Source: Lamellibrachia columna (taxonomy: Eukaryota; Annelida; Polychaeta; Sabellida; Siboglinidae). From it: a stretch of DNA of 64,000 nucleotides. The notes beneath the pieces are model-generated. The model did not search any database, was not told where the DNA came from, and was given only the letters and a program-made list of their open reading frames with translations. Made by a program: the position numbers and the translations under genes. Location: NCBI GenBank assembly GCA_963662155.1, contig OY759265.1, forward strand, positions 42,701,209 through 42,765,208. Direction: 5' to 3'. Positions 29,101-38,875 of the stretch are shown here, piece by piece (position 1 is the first letter of the stretch; each line of letters opens with the position of its first letter).

Positions 29101-32100
29101 CCCATTTCTGTGGGGCTGGGGGGGCTGGAAACCTGCTTGGCAGTCTGGGAAAGATCAGCTCATCGCACATAGGCATTGAGGCTTGCATGAGTGCATGCCA
29201 GGGATGCTTTGTTCCACATGAGATACCATTGGAGATGGCGGCCTCGTTGCATGCGAATGAGCGCTGAAGGGAATCGTGTGTTTTATGGGCCTTCAGAAAC
29301 ATAGCCGTGCATTCTGCATGCGGGTAATCAGCCGGGGCCCTGATAGCATTGATCCACAGTTCGTTACACTGAATTTAATGACGTTTCGCCAAGAGGTGGA
29401 GAGGCATAGCAGATAGTATGCAACGATCCGTGTGGTTGCATGCCTGGAGTATGATGCCACTTGTTCTGTTTTGCATGTTGTGAAAATGGCACGCGAAAAA
29501 GATTTGTGGATGTTTTGATGCTGGTTCGAATGGATAATTACATATGCATCGTCAATGTGAAACGCAAGGGGAGCAATATGTCTCTCTTGTTCCAAATTGA
29601 TCTGTCTTTCCGGTTATTGCTTCACTTGTTTCATGTGATTTATGGGCACTTTGGGCTTTGTTGTCCGCCATTGATATATGTATAGTCTGTTTTCTCTGTC
29701 ATTGTACTGGGCAAAATGCTCTGCATCAGTTCTAGGAATGCCAGAATTGTTTTGTAGTTTGTGTGTGTTTGATGGAGAGTAGCATTGTTCATTAGAACAC
29801 CAAATAGTTGACGGTTGTCATTATGATGATGGTAATCATAAATTGTTGTTATTGTATAACACAATTACGTGGTTATGATAATAACTAGGTGTTGTTAAAT
29901 ATAATATAAAAATAAGTTGCATTTACCTTGGTTTACAACAGGTGTATTAGTACTGGTGATCGTTTGTCTAACTATAATCCATAATGAGATGTATAAGAGG
30001 TGTTTTATTGTGTTTTGTTTCACATCCAAATATTATCGACACCGACATTGCGTTTGTTTATATATACATGTCATTGACATACCTCTTTGATGGCGATTTA
30101 GAAATAATAACAAACTTATTTGGCATGTAAAAAACTTGACACATGTTGGTAATTGCCAATGATTTCACCAATTATACATGATTGATCTTGTTGTAAAAAC
30201 TCTGCCCTCTGTTGACACAGAAAATGTGTGCCTATAGTGTCCTCAAATGTTACGAATACCCATTTTGCTGTATTTAATGTGCCTAATAGGCTGTATTACT
30301 ACCGTATTGCACCTGTTATAGAACCCTTTTGTGAAACTTATGTTTTTCATGTATGCAGATTTTTACAAGCACAAAAAGCCTTTTTTATACACAGAATTAC
30401 TGTAACCCCACAGATAGTAATTGTTGATATATTATAACTAAGACTTTAATAATGCAATTTCTTCCTTTTATTAGCATAATAAATGATGTGGACTTTGGGC
30501 CATGCATACAGGCTGTGCATCAAATAGGTGGTGTACGGTACGATTTCTCTGTGTGCCAGCAGTAGTACTATATAAATGCTGTTGTTGCAGTCGTGGGGTC
30601 GCAGCAGTGGGGACATGAACCACAGTCTGGACGGGTCCAGTAGTCAGATGCAGCACGATCTCATCAAACAGCTCGAGGCTCGCAACAGGTACCTGTCTGT
30701 CTGTCTGTCTTTCTGTCTGTCTGTTGGTCGGTCGGTCGGTCGATTGATCCAGTCATTTGGTCGGTCGGTCGGTCCAACAATATTTGTCATGTTTTTGAAG
30801 ATGTTTATATATATATATATATGAATGTATAAATGTATATGTGCAAATAATAATTATTTAAAAGTATGTGTGTCTTACATATGGGTAACATTACCATGAT
30901 GTGAAAGTTGGATCTAACTGTTTTTCACTAATAATTATTTCAGTTACAATATGTTAAGTTCAGTCAACTCCTGAGAAATTGGGATATGCTTAAATTCTTA
31001 GGTTTATTACTAAACCAATGTGAATTTGTGCCAGACTAGTCCCGCATTACCTATAAACATGGTAAACGAACTATTTCAAGTTTAGCCAAATTATGTCCTG
31101 TGAATGTACACGCATAATTATTCAACATACGTATTTTTGGCACACAGGGAAATTATATTGGAGATCCAGAAACTGCGATTGGAACAGGAGAGACAAGCTC
31201 GCTGCAGTCCCAGCCATGGGGCATCGGGGGTCGTCCGCAACCCCACCCTTGTGGCTGAGCTGAAGGGGTTGCGACAACGACGAGACGAACTCGAGACACG
31301 AATGTCTGCACTGCAAGAGAGTCGCCGGGAACTAGTCGTACAGTTGGAGGGATTGATGAAATTACTCAAAGTGAGTCAACGTTTTCTTAAATGTGACAGT
31401 ATGTTGGGCTGTGAATAATTGCTGTTCAGCTGTTATAAAACTGGTATATTTTAATTCATCGCCTAATCATGTATTTTTTAAATACAAATAAAGGGTGAAA
31501 GATCCCAAAAGCAACACGTTTTGTGTGGATATTATTTACTAACTGAGTTGTTATGAAAACTTATAAATTCAGTGTCGCAATGTCCCATAAAACCATCAGT
31601 CATTTAACCAGTGACAATCATTCTACATGCCCTGTAAGTTCTTTGGTGACAAATCATTAACATTAATATAATGGTAGCCATTCACTTTTATGTAGTTGTG
31701 GTTGATTCTAGACATTTTTGCACCATATTTTCTCAAAACAGTTCTGTTTTTCAACTGAACCATTTTAAGAAACTACTTAAATTAGTTTCAACTCTGTATC
31801 AGCGAAGTATCACAAAATTCTAGTATGAACTCTAGATAACATAATTATTTTTAACAATGTTAATGCTTTTTTGAGTTAAAATCCTACTCATTTCAAAGCA
31901 ACCACCCATCTGTAGGGGAACAACCTACCGAATCCATGTTTTGGCACTTTTGCAATGGCATCCACCACGGTAGAAGTATTTCTGTTTGAACTCCCTAGAC
32001 TAATCTAGCACAGCAAATGAACCCATCGCGCAGACGGACGCGACATGTTTCTTAGTTGATCTACTGAAAACCAAGGCCACACAGAACAAACGACTGGCCC

Positions 32101-35100
32101 TAATATATTGCTCGAAGAAACGACAACCTCGGCTGACAATAAATGGAAAAGATATTTCATTAACCGCACACGTCTTTTGTCTTGCTTGGCATCAGCCGAC
32201 TCCAGCCCACCTCGCAAGTAATGCTGAAGGATCACCATGTCTAATAACACTCTCTGGTTTGCCTCCTCTCTCCATCTGTCACTTGCTTTTTTCTGGGTGG
32301 TATCGGAAAAAAGATGTATCAGTGAATCTCTTGTACGGATTCTAATTTCGGCTGCAAATAGTTCTTTTTGATGAATGCATTTGAATCCAACATCTGTGAA
32401 GTGAAGCAGGGAAATGAGATGCGAAATGAGACGGATAGAGAGGCAATGATAGAATCAGGGACTCTGCTCTAAATAACATCTCCATTCTTTCAATAAGTAA
32501 TGGTAAAGTTAAATAATTAGATGGAGATGTGCTTAAGTTTCTATGTTTTTAGAGGCCCACAGGTTGATCACTTATATCATAAAATCATGTTACATAGCAT
32601 CAATTATATCTATTCTTACATCGAGCATTTAACATTCTAACAAACATGTTTTATTAAACCATAATTTTGAAATATAATTTGATCGTTTTCTGTTTATGAA
32701 TGTTAACCTTGCTGTTGAGTATGTAATACAAACATGATACTTGAGTCAAAACATTCAAATTAAACAGACAGCAGTCAAATTATATAAACAAATTGTTACT
32801 TGTTAAACACATTTAGGCAGGCATGGTGTCAGAATAGATATAGTTTATAATATATGACATGATATTGCAATAAAATGATCGGACTTGGTACATTTTGATG
32901 TAGCAGTTTGCTTCAAAATCTGTGTTATGATTATGCTGCTAAAAAGTTAGGACTGCTCAAACTATCTTTAAATAATATGTTAGTCAAAATATTAGTAATT
33001 GCATTAGATTTGTGAATGCATTATAAGCTAGTTGTGACATATGCGGCCGCTATAACAGCCACAACACATATTTATGGGTTTAGGAGTTCAAACAATATAT
33101 TCACCTCGCTTGTCATTACAAAATTGACAGCTCATTGCATTTTTTTCAACATGTGATCCTATTCTGAGCTTCCAGGAATTTCCGAACAAACAGGGCTTGT
33201 CTCCGCCAATTTGTTCTTCGTAATTGGGTCGCTTGCCGTAATGATATGGGTCGTGTTTCAAACGTTACATGTGCTAAGTCGATCATTTATTGTAGCGTTT
33301 TCAGAAATGGTTGTAATGAATATTCAATGCATTATTCTTGGTCATGTTCTTTCAACTTGCTGCTACATAAAAGTTCCGTTTTTTGCATTTTTTTATTACA
33401 TTAAACACCGTAATTTAAACCATTGAAGCCAGGTTGTTTGGTTGTTATGTCGCTTGTTATAATCATAATAAAATTTATTTTGTATCGTTCCACATTCAAT
33501 ACAGCACTTTGCAAAGAATCTGATCAATATAGCACATTGCAGTAAAACAATACTTGTAAAGTTATAGATAATATTTTATATAATATTTCCTTTAATAGAT
33601 AAGTAAGATGGGCATGTAAATGTTATGATAAACCTTATGCAGAGGTTGCTAAAATACCAGCAACAAATATAAAACATCATAGAATAAGATTAGTTAGGTT
33701 GAATAAAAAACAAATCTGCAAACTTAGATAAATATAAGTATTCATAAGATGAGTGCCACATGGAACATTGTGTTTTATACTAATCTTTTTTCACAAAATT
33801 ATCTCCTGTCTCTCTCTCCTTTTAATTATGCTTCATGTCAAACCTAACAATGTCCTTTACTATATGCTCATTTTGAAGGCTTTCCTGTCATTAAATCGAC
33901 AATATCGCTTCGTTAGGACTATTTGTTCCCCTTTACTATAAACCTACTCCACCTGAATCTGTCAATTCAGCATGTCTGCTAAGGTACAACAGTTCGGTTC
34001 TCATTAAATCAATAGTATTACTTCATTATTGCTATTTGTTCCACTTTATTACAGATCTGCTCCCCCTGTCAGTCACAGCTCTAAGCTCAACGTTTCAGCC
34101 TTCATTAAGTTAATAGTGCCCACAATTATTAAATCAATATTATCGCTTCATTATGGCAAGTTGTTCCACTTGACATAAATTCCATTCATCACTGATCAAA
34201 CAGATTTGTCATGCCAGTAATTTGTGTGCATGCGTGTGCATGCCTGCATGCTGGCACACCACCCACAACCCCGCCATATGCATGCTGTCTTGCCGTGCCA
34301 TGATTTATGACGATTTATATCCTACTTCATAAAATTGATAACAGATATAGTAGATTATACGAAATAAATCATGTTTTGATGGTACATATTTTCCAGATTT
34401 GTTACACATTTATTGCGCTTCATTGTTATGTTTCATGAGGGATGATCTTAAAACATCGATGTCCGACACACACAACGTGAAACTGTTTTTGTTGGGGTAT
34501 AACATGTTAGCCGATGTTTTGTTTAGCATCGCACATCAATGTATTTTTCCCACAAAACGTTTTTTATCACCGTTTATGAGGGTGCTGCCTATTATGACGA
34601 CTCAAGTGTCACTTGGTGAATACATAGGTACACACATGTCGATGTAATTCAAAGTTTCTTGTAGGGAGAGGAGTGGTCAAAAATCTAAAATATCTCAAAT
34701 AAATTACATCGGTGTCGTGTAGCATCATACATTTCGGTTTTGGTATCATCCCTAAGAATAAACAAAATTACTCTTGGGGTGACAAACATTTCTTTTCTCT
34801 CGCAGAATCACAGTTCGCCCCGGTTAACGCCACGATCCACACCAACAAGCAGTCCACGATCGCGGGCCGCACAGTCTCCCCCACCGTCCATTCCCCCACC
34901 CCGGGGAAGTGCTCCCAGCACCCCCGGAGACTCCCTGGCAGGCGTGGGTGGGGACGTACGGGAAGCGTTCACGCAACAGTCCAGTCATAGTGGCAGCAGC
35001 AGCATGCGCAACCTGCGCAACGACTTGCTAGTGGCGGCCGACTCTGTCACCAACGCCATGTCTTCTCTAGTTAAAGAGCTCAACTCTGGTAGGTAGATAT

Positions 35101-38100
35101 TTCACGTAATTTCTGTTTTAGTTTTAACACAGTTGGTGTAGTTTTGGTTTTAAGAAGTGAGGGGTTAGAGTTAAGTGGTTAGAACATCGGACTCTGTCAG
35201 TCGAGAAGACCGGGATTCTCGTCCACCTGCTGCGGTTTCGAAGCTTGGGCAGTTTCGTTCACCCACTTCGCCTGTGTCTTTCTGGAAGAGATATTAAAAG
35301 ATATTGGTCCCTTCTACATCATGTCTATTCCAGGACAAGTAAAAGATCCCCCGCAGGGGGTAAATGTGTAACCTGCTGCTGCTCAACCACACGAGTCACG
35401 ACGTCCATGACACGGCTCAGTCAATACAGCCAACTCTCTTGCATGAAAGCACAGTTGAATGAATGAGTTTTAAGAATTGTGTTTTTTTTTCACATTTTCT
35501 CCGTTCACACAAGTCATCTGTGCTATCTTTTTTTAAAGTTAAATTTTTCAAATGTGCATCCATTAATAATACGGTTAATAATTTCCAAATGTGTATCCAT
35601 TAATAATACGGTAACGCGATAGCCATTTGCACACCTCTGATTTCAAAAGTGAATCCTTTGACAGGCAATAAATTTGCTTTGATTAATAACATTACAAAGG
35701 TTTAGTTTTACAAGCAATGCAGCTTTATTTCATAGCCACTGGGCACAAAAACAGATTACCTTCAAATTCCTCAGTTCGAATTTTTCACTTGTGTCATTTC
35801 GGTTTCTTTTAGCAAAAAATATAGTCTATCTAGTATTTACTGCGACATGCTAATGCATTTATGCAAATGTGTTAGTCAGTCTTGATGAAACCATCAGACA
35901 AACTAATAAAATAAATTATTTTTGACTGGACCAAGTCGAAATTCTGCATAAAATGGCAGCAAAGTGGCTCTGTCTCCTTAATTTATAACAAGGCTAATCA
36001 TACTTTCACAAGTTACCCAGTCTAACAATCAATTCTTTTGATGATTTCAACAATGATGGTTTCTTTTGTAAAACTGACTGCACATATTACTTAAGCTAAT
36101 CACACATTACAGATTTGAACATTTTCGTTTTAGAAATGGAAAGTGAAAGTGAAGATGAGGACGACCGAGTCAGAGGTGAGTCGGTCAGTTCCCTGATATT
36201 CCAGCCATAATTTCACACAAAATAAATTAGAAATTTTTAACATATTGTGCTACTGGGTTAAAACTCGCATTGGAGACTGAATGTGTAGCTATGCGTGACT
36301 GTCTCATGTCCTCTCAGGCAATGGAAACTGTATGTGTAGCCATGCATGATCGTATCATGGAAACTATATGTAGCCATGCATGACTGTTTTGTGTCCTCAG
36401 AGGCAATTGAGACTGTATGTGTAGCCATGTGTGATCATCTCATGTCCTCTCAGGCAATGTAGACTGTGTAGCCATGTGTGACTGTCTTGTGTCCTTGCAG
36501 GCAATGGAGACTGTGTAGCCATGTGTGACTGTCTCTTGTCCTAGCAGGCAATGGAGACTGTATATGTAGCCATGCATGACCGTGACTGTCTTGTGTCCTC
36601 ACAGGCAATGGAGACTCTGAGTAGCCATGTGTGACTGTCTCTTGTCCTCCCAGGCAATGGAGACTGTATATGTAGCCATGCATGACCGTGACTGTCTTGT
36701 GTCCTCCCAGGCAATGGAGACTCTGAGTAGCCATGTGTGACTGTCTCGTGTCCTCGCAGGCAATGGAGACTATAGATAATCATGTATGACTGTCTCGTGT
36801 CCTCGCAGGCAATGGAGACTCTGAGTAGCCATGTGTGACTGTCTCGTGTCCTCGCAGGCAATGGAGACTATAGATAATCATGTATGACTGTCTCGTGTCC
36901 TCGCAGGCAACGGAGACTCTGAGTAGCCATGTGTGACTGTCTCATGTCCTCGCAGGCAATAGAGACTGTATATGTAGCCATGCATGACCGTGACTGTCTT
37001 GTGTCCTCGCAGGCAATGGAGACTCGATGGATGACCTGCTGCAGTGGCAGGAGGAGATGAGGAAGAGTCTGCAGCAGGAGACTCAATTCATGCAAGAGCT
37101 GCGAGCTCGCAGGGACATCCCGGGAGGAGAAAAGATAGGATACACCAATGGACGCACACAGAGGGAACAGTGAGTGAAGATTTTGTCTATGGAGAGTGGT
37201 ACAGGGGATGAGCGGGTTTTGATGTGGTTGGTGTGGGGCGGAGTTGTTGGGTTTAAGGGGTGCCTCTTGGAGGAAACATTTGTGGGTTTAATTTTTGGGG
37301 GTAGGATTCAGGAGGGGTTGTTATTGTGTGGTAAGGGAAAAGTGTTGGGTTGTCATGAGGGCGGCATTGTGGTTGGGATACAATGGATGTGATAGGTTGT
37401 AATTAATCAGCATTTGGAAGGGGTTTGGAAAGGGATGTAGTATGTTTAAAAAAAATTAAAACGGAATACATTTTAAGGTTGTTTCTAACAATCTGGTGCT
37501 TCAAGATGTACCTGTAATGTAAATATTTTAAACTTTAAAATTTTTTAACTGCTAATCTGTTATTTGCATGCCACTATGGTTTGACAAATGCTGACCATAT
37601 CTCATATTGCAAAAAAAAGCCATATTCAAATGCTCAAAACTGTATAGAGTGTCTCCTACATATGTAAGACTGTAACGTTTAAAAAAACGTGTTAGAGTTA
37701 CAGGTTAACTGTAAGAGTTGACACGTATGATCATGTGAAACACTGTCAACATTCTGTGTGCAGATACCCACTGACGGACGACTGCGAGTCGTATGTACAT
37801 ACAGACGACGAGGGCGCTTTTACAGCAGAAGAGAGCGAGTCTTACCTCAAGTCCGAGGAGGAGGTGTACGCACGCGCACAGGCAGAGTTTGCTGAACTGC
37901 TTCAGCCACAGCACTCCAAGGTCAGTCGCTGCCGAAGTTCACTCCATGGTTGACTATTTTCAGTTTCGCATTTGGTGTTTCCCATCTTGCATGGTTCTTG
38001 TCCAAAATGGTGGTTATTTCCAGTTATGAAAATGTGTTTTCTTTCGCTCTCAGTTTTGTTACTATATCAGTGGAAACATGAAACTTGTTTATGATTGCTT

Positions 38101-38875
38101 ATGATTGCATGTACCATATTCGATTTAATAAGCGTACAGTACGCTTGAAAAAATTGTGCCATGGAAAAATGTCAAGGAATTTGTTCTTATAAGCATACAC
38201 AAAAATTTGCTTCTGTAGACAATAAGGTTTAACACTAGTGGTTGGTTACTAGTGTAAAACAACTGAAAAGTGGTGCCAGAGGTCGACACTATTCAGTTGT
38301 TCCACACTACCTGGGTAGTCAAATTACAATAATTATAGATCCTGCTGATTAAAAAGGGGTGTATGCTAATTAGGGCATATATGCTTAATAGGTTGAATAC
38401 GCTGTTATTTTAGTGACTATACGCACCTACTAACAGGCTGGTCCCAGATATATGGCCTTTTATAAAGCTTACTAATAATATTAGGCTAACTGTTGGTGTA
38501 AAATTACAAGTTTTGTCATTTTCATAAAATTTTACACTATGGATTATGCGCACTGCATATACAAACAGCACATTGTAGGTTGCATGTGAAATTGTGTAAT
38601 AGGTCAGGAGTTCCCAAACTCGGGGGCTGGAACTGAGGGGTCACTGTGTACTGGCATGTAGTTTTAGGGGGTCTTCAACAATTTGGGGGAGTTTGAGCTG
38701 GGAACCGCTGTTAAATAAGTCTCTTTGTGTATTTCAGGATCTGCTACATCCGCGGTACATGACGGACGATGAGTCCTGTCTCGAGACTGACCAGGAGTCA
38801 TACATCCGGACAGATGACGAGGACGGCGGCAACACAGAATGGGAGGAGAATCGCAGACGCTGGGTGAACCGGTGA
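11039..38875 (+). CDS. DTN: dystrobrevin, 3' portion (10 exons, 477 C-terminal residues; 5' exons outside window)
   Basis: Dystrobrevins are cytoplasmic scaffold proteins of the dystrophin-associated complex; they bind dystrophin through coiled coils and also bind syntrophins. The exons are 11039-11166, 16087-16191, 17105-17207, 30591-30688, 31148-31370, 34806-35088, 36134-36175, 37013-37169, 37764-37920 and 38738-38875. They total 1434 nt, all junctions are GT-AG and phases agree. Family landmarks in order (residues of the partial protein): KSPAKEL at 1, [10 protein letters not shown] near 90, coiled coil H1 about 136-161 ([11 protein letters not shown]), coiled coil H2 about 176-219 ([21 protein letters not shown]), then [10 protein letters not shown] and [13 protein letters not shown]2 and the following block are dystrobrevin-type, not dystrophin-type. 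The EF-hand and ZZ exons were not found in 1-11038, so the gene enters the window from the left. The tail from exon 7 on is acidic with TDD/ESY repeats and does not follow the vertebrate tails I know. Whether the symbol should be DTNA-, DTNB- or Dyb-like cannot be told here. Confidence 0.93.
14571..14687. mobile_element. 117-bp foldback element (MITE-like)
   Basis: 29-bp arms at 14571-14599 (ctattctgttgcaagtgtat...) and 14659-14687 (...cacttgcaacagaatag) are complementary with about one mismatch. tca flanks both sides, a possible 3-bp duplication. It is in the dystrobrevin intron after exon a. Confidence 0.65.
15729..15836. repeat. AT-rich near-perfect palindrome of about 108 bp
   Basis: The left arm attatttaattatgagtata and the right arm tatactcataattaaataat are exact complements. 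The inner part repeats ttggcacatatatgtgccaa around an (AT)n centre. It could extrude as a cruciform. Confidence 0.85.
16040..16078 (+). repeat. (GTT)n trinucleotide repeat abutting a splice acceptor
   Basis: About 13 GTT units, one changed to ATT, end 8 bp before the AG of exon b. Confidence 0.9.
16087..16191 (+). CDS. DTN: dystrobrevin exon b
   Basis: The acceptor is actttcag, directly after a GTT trinucleotide repeat, and the donor is gtaaga. The exon completes V and reads [15 protein letters not shown]..., a proline/serine-rich linker matching the PPRP...SGSPF region of vertebrate dystrobrevins. It ends in phase 2. Confidence 0.85.
17105..17207 (+). CDS. DTN: dystrobrevin exon c
   Basis: The acceptor is gtttgcag and the donor is gtaagt. 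The exon contains [17 protein letters not shown], the counterpart of the vertebrate [15 protein letters not shown] motif. It ends in phase 0, ahead of a 13.4-kb intron. Confidence 0.9.
18528..18602 (+). repeat. 25-bp tandem repeat, 3 copies
   Basis: Unit aaatgtcagcagttgaagtg plus atgtt, nearly identical copies. Confidence 0.9.
18950..19830. repeat. complex block of about 110-bp repeats in both orientations
   Basis: Segments such as caataaccatacatgcttgt, aaaacactgaccaatttgat and aataaactacacttataatc recur many times. Reverse complements are interleaved (e.g. at 19135-19265 and 19505-19575), so parts can fold into long hairpins. Confidence 0.85.
22560..22618 (+). repeat. 21-bp tandem repeat, 3 copies
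   Basis: gttattttggcaaaggtgga repeated. Confidence 0.85.
24370..24582 (+). repeat. composite of repeat family B and a family-A 3' fragment
   Basis: 24370-24455 matches the ttgctccctttataaagggg repeat found at 26609-26755 (family B). From about 24462 it changes to the family-A 3' half, ending gcttaataggtcaaata. This looks like adjacent or chimeric repeats. Confidence 0.5.
26302..26573 (+). repeat. 34-bp minisatellite, 8 copies
   Basis: Unit cagatactattgctgtgtac ctaaccaaagtgga; copies differ by one or two bases. There are no spacers. Confidence 0.95.
26609..26755 (+). repeat. family-B repeat, two tandem copies
   Basis: Two copies (26609-26690 and 26691-26755) start ttgctccctttataaagggg and continue with a similar ctagttcatgtRttgctgc segment. 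A third, diverged copy is at 24370. Confidence 0.55.
26758..26832 (+). repeat. 18-bp tandem repeat, 4 copies
   Basis: Unit cctgttggtagccttctc. Confidence 0.9.
27560..27768 (+). repeat. degenerate ACC/ACA-rich repeat
   Basis: Imperfect repeats around accaccacaaacaccactga. One frame (27462-27782) encodes a Thr-rich stretch, but no splice-site or homology evidence supports it as a gene. Confidence 0.6.
28009..28110 (+). CDS. candidate alternative first coding exon (dystrobrevin short isoform?)
   Basis: ATG at 28009 opens 34 codons ([20 protein letters not shown]..., ending CYFME) and runs directly into a good donor, gtgggt, in phase 0. The upstream 200 bp has raised CpG content and a CRE-like TACGTCA. 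Phase 0 is what exon d at 30591 needs, so splicing would give a short isoform with both coiled coils and the tail, analogous to the internal first exon of dystrophin Dp71. It is not a simple cassette exon: the visible acceptor 28 nt upstream of the ATG, entered in phase 0 from exon c, reads into a stop. It could belong to another gene, or be chance. Confidence 0.35.
30591..30688 (+). CDS. DTN: dystrobrevin exon d (start of coiled coil H1)
   Basis: The acceptor is gttgttgcag and the donor is gtacct, followed at once by CTGT and GGTC simple repeats. The exon reads [12 protein letters not shown]... and then [10 protein letters not shown], the start of the first coiled coil. It starts in phase 0, so it can also accept the candidate alternative first exon at 28009-28110. 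Confidence 0.9.
30692..30775 (+). repeat. (CTGT)n and (GGTC)n simple repeats next to the exon-d donor
   Basis: The tetramers begin within 5 bases of the donor gtacct at 30689. Confidence 0.9.
31148..31370 (+). CDS. DTN: dystrobrevin exon e (coiled coils H1/H2)
   Basis: The acceptor is ggcacacag and the donor is gtgagt. The exon encodes the end of H1 ([18 protein letters not shown]) and all of H2 ([39 protein letters not shown]). This is the most conserved part of the family and the dystrophin-binding region. It ends in phase 0. Confidence 0.95.
31371..34805 (+). other. dystrobrevin intron (3.4 kb)
   Basis: AT-rich, with no recognisable gene or repeat family. Short open frames at 32005-32250 (-) and 33211-33426 (+) have no supporting signals. 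Confidence 0.5.
34806..35088 (+). CDS. DTN: dystrobrevin exon f
   Basis: The acceptor is ttctctcgcag and the donor is gtaggt. A Ser/Pro/Arg-rich linker ([17 protein letters not shown]) is followed by [14 protein letters not shown] and [19 protein letters not shown], matching the conserved post-coil block of dystrobrevins. It ends in phase 1. Confidence 0.93.
35157..35468 (+). mobile_element. tRNA-derived SINE
   Basis: The left part looks like a pol III tRNA promoter: A-box-like ttagagttaagtggttag at 35165-35182 and B-box-like gggattctcgtcc at 35212-35224, with a tRNA-like stem sequence between. A unique body and a short gaatgaatga tail follow. It sits in the intron after exon f. Family not determined. 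Confidence 0.7.
36134..36175 (+). CDS. DTN: dystrobrevin exon g (42-nt acidic microexon)
   Basis: The acceptor is ttcgttttag and the donor is gtgagt. It reads [14 protein letters not shown] in phase with its neighbours and resembles the SEVGSETES segment after VKEL in vertebrate proteins. Its length is a multiple of three and it starts and ends in phase 1, so it could be skipped without a frameshift. Confidence 0.8.
36300..37012 (+). repeat. minisatellite built from the exon-h 3' splice site
   Basis: About 13 units of roughly 47-58 bp, each containing a variant of tcctcgcaggcaatggagac, the exact sequence spanning the intron end and first bases of exon h at 37004-37023. It fills most of the 837-bp intron 36176-37012. 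After each repeated ggagact comes tgagtagcc or gtatatgtagcc, which carry stop codons in the exon frame. Confidence 0.9.
37013..37169 (+). CDS. DTN: dystrobrevin exon h
   Basis: The acceptor tcctcgcag is the last copy of a repeated acceptor in the intron before it; the donor is gtgagt. The exon reads [20 protein letters not shown] followed by more charged helical sequence, with a long open frame and phase match on both sides (in 1, out 2). Being chosen over the 13 upstream copies rests on its continued open frame; each copy tested runs into a stop soon after. Confidence 0.82.
37764..37920 (+). CDS. DTN: dystrobrevin exon i (acidic Tyr-repeat tail)
   Basis: The acceptor is tctgtgtgcag and the donor is gtcagt. 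It reads [17 protein letters not shown]... and [17 protein letters not shown], an acidic stretch with regularly placed tyrosines. It ends in phase 0. The same motif recurs in the last exon. Confidence 0.82.
38117..38399 (+). mobile_element. family-A MITE (about 283 bp)
   Basis: It is flanked by inverted ends tattcgatttaataagc and gcttaataggttgaata. The body matches the copy at 41887-42185 (aggaat-tgttcttataagc, caataattatRgatcctgct). It is in the dystrobrevin intron after exon i. The target-site duplication is unclear, possibly TA. Confidence 0.65.
38738..38875 (+). CDS. DTN: dystrobrevin last coding exon j
   Basis: The acceptor is tgtatttcag. The exon reads [20 protein letters not shown], then [19 protein letters not shown], and ends with TGA at 38873-38875. 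It shares the ESY-x-x-TDDE-x-G motif with exon i. Confidence 0.85.
   Translation, partial: DLLHPRYMTDDESCLETDQESYIRTDDEDGGNTEWEENRRRWVNR

Larger units (their letters stand above)
17208..30590 (+). other. large dystrobrevin intron (13.4 kb)
   Basis: Holds the 19-kb inverted/tandem block, several minisatellites, family A/B repeats and the candidate first exon at 28009. Apart from these I see no supported gene. A Pro/Ala-rich open stretch near 20416-20490 lacks splice sites in phase. Confidence 0.6.

Noticed and set aside
35157..35230. A functional tRNA gene
   Set aside because: The A and B boxes are imperfect, no full cloverleaf is evident, and a longer SINE body follows.
36450..37095. - strand frames with repeated LHCLGG/[11 protein letters not shown] units
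   Set aside because: They are antisense translations of the splice-acceptor minisatellite.
11039..38875. Dystrophin instead of dystrobrevin
   Set aside because: The [10 protein letters not shown]...EGLMKLLK and [11 protein letters not shown] blocks are dystrobrevin-type; the dystrophin C-terminus differs there.
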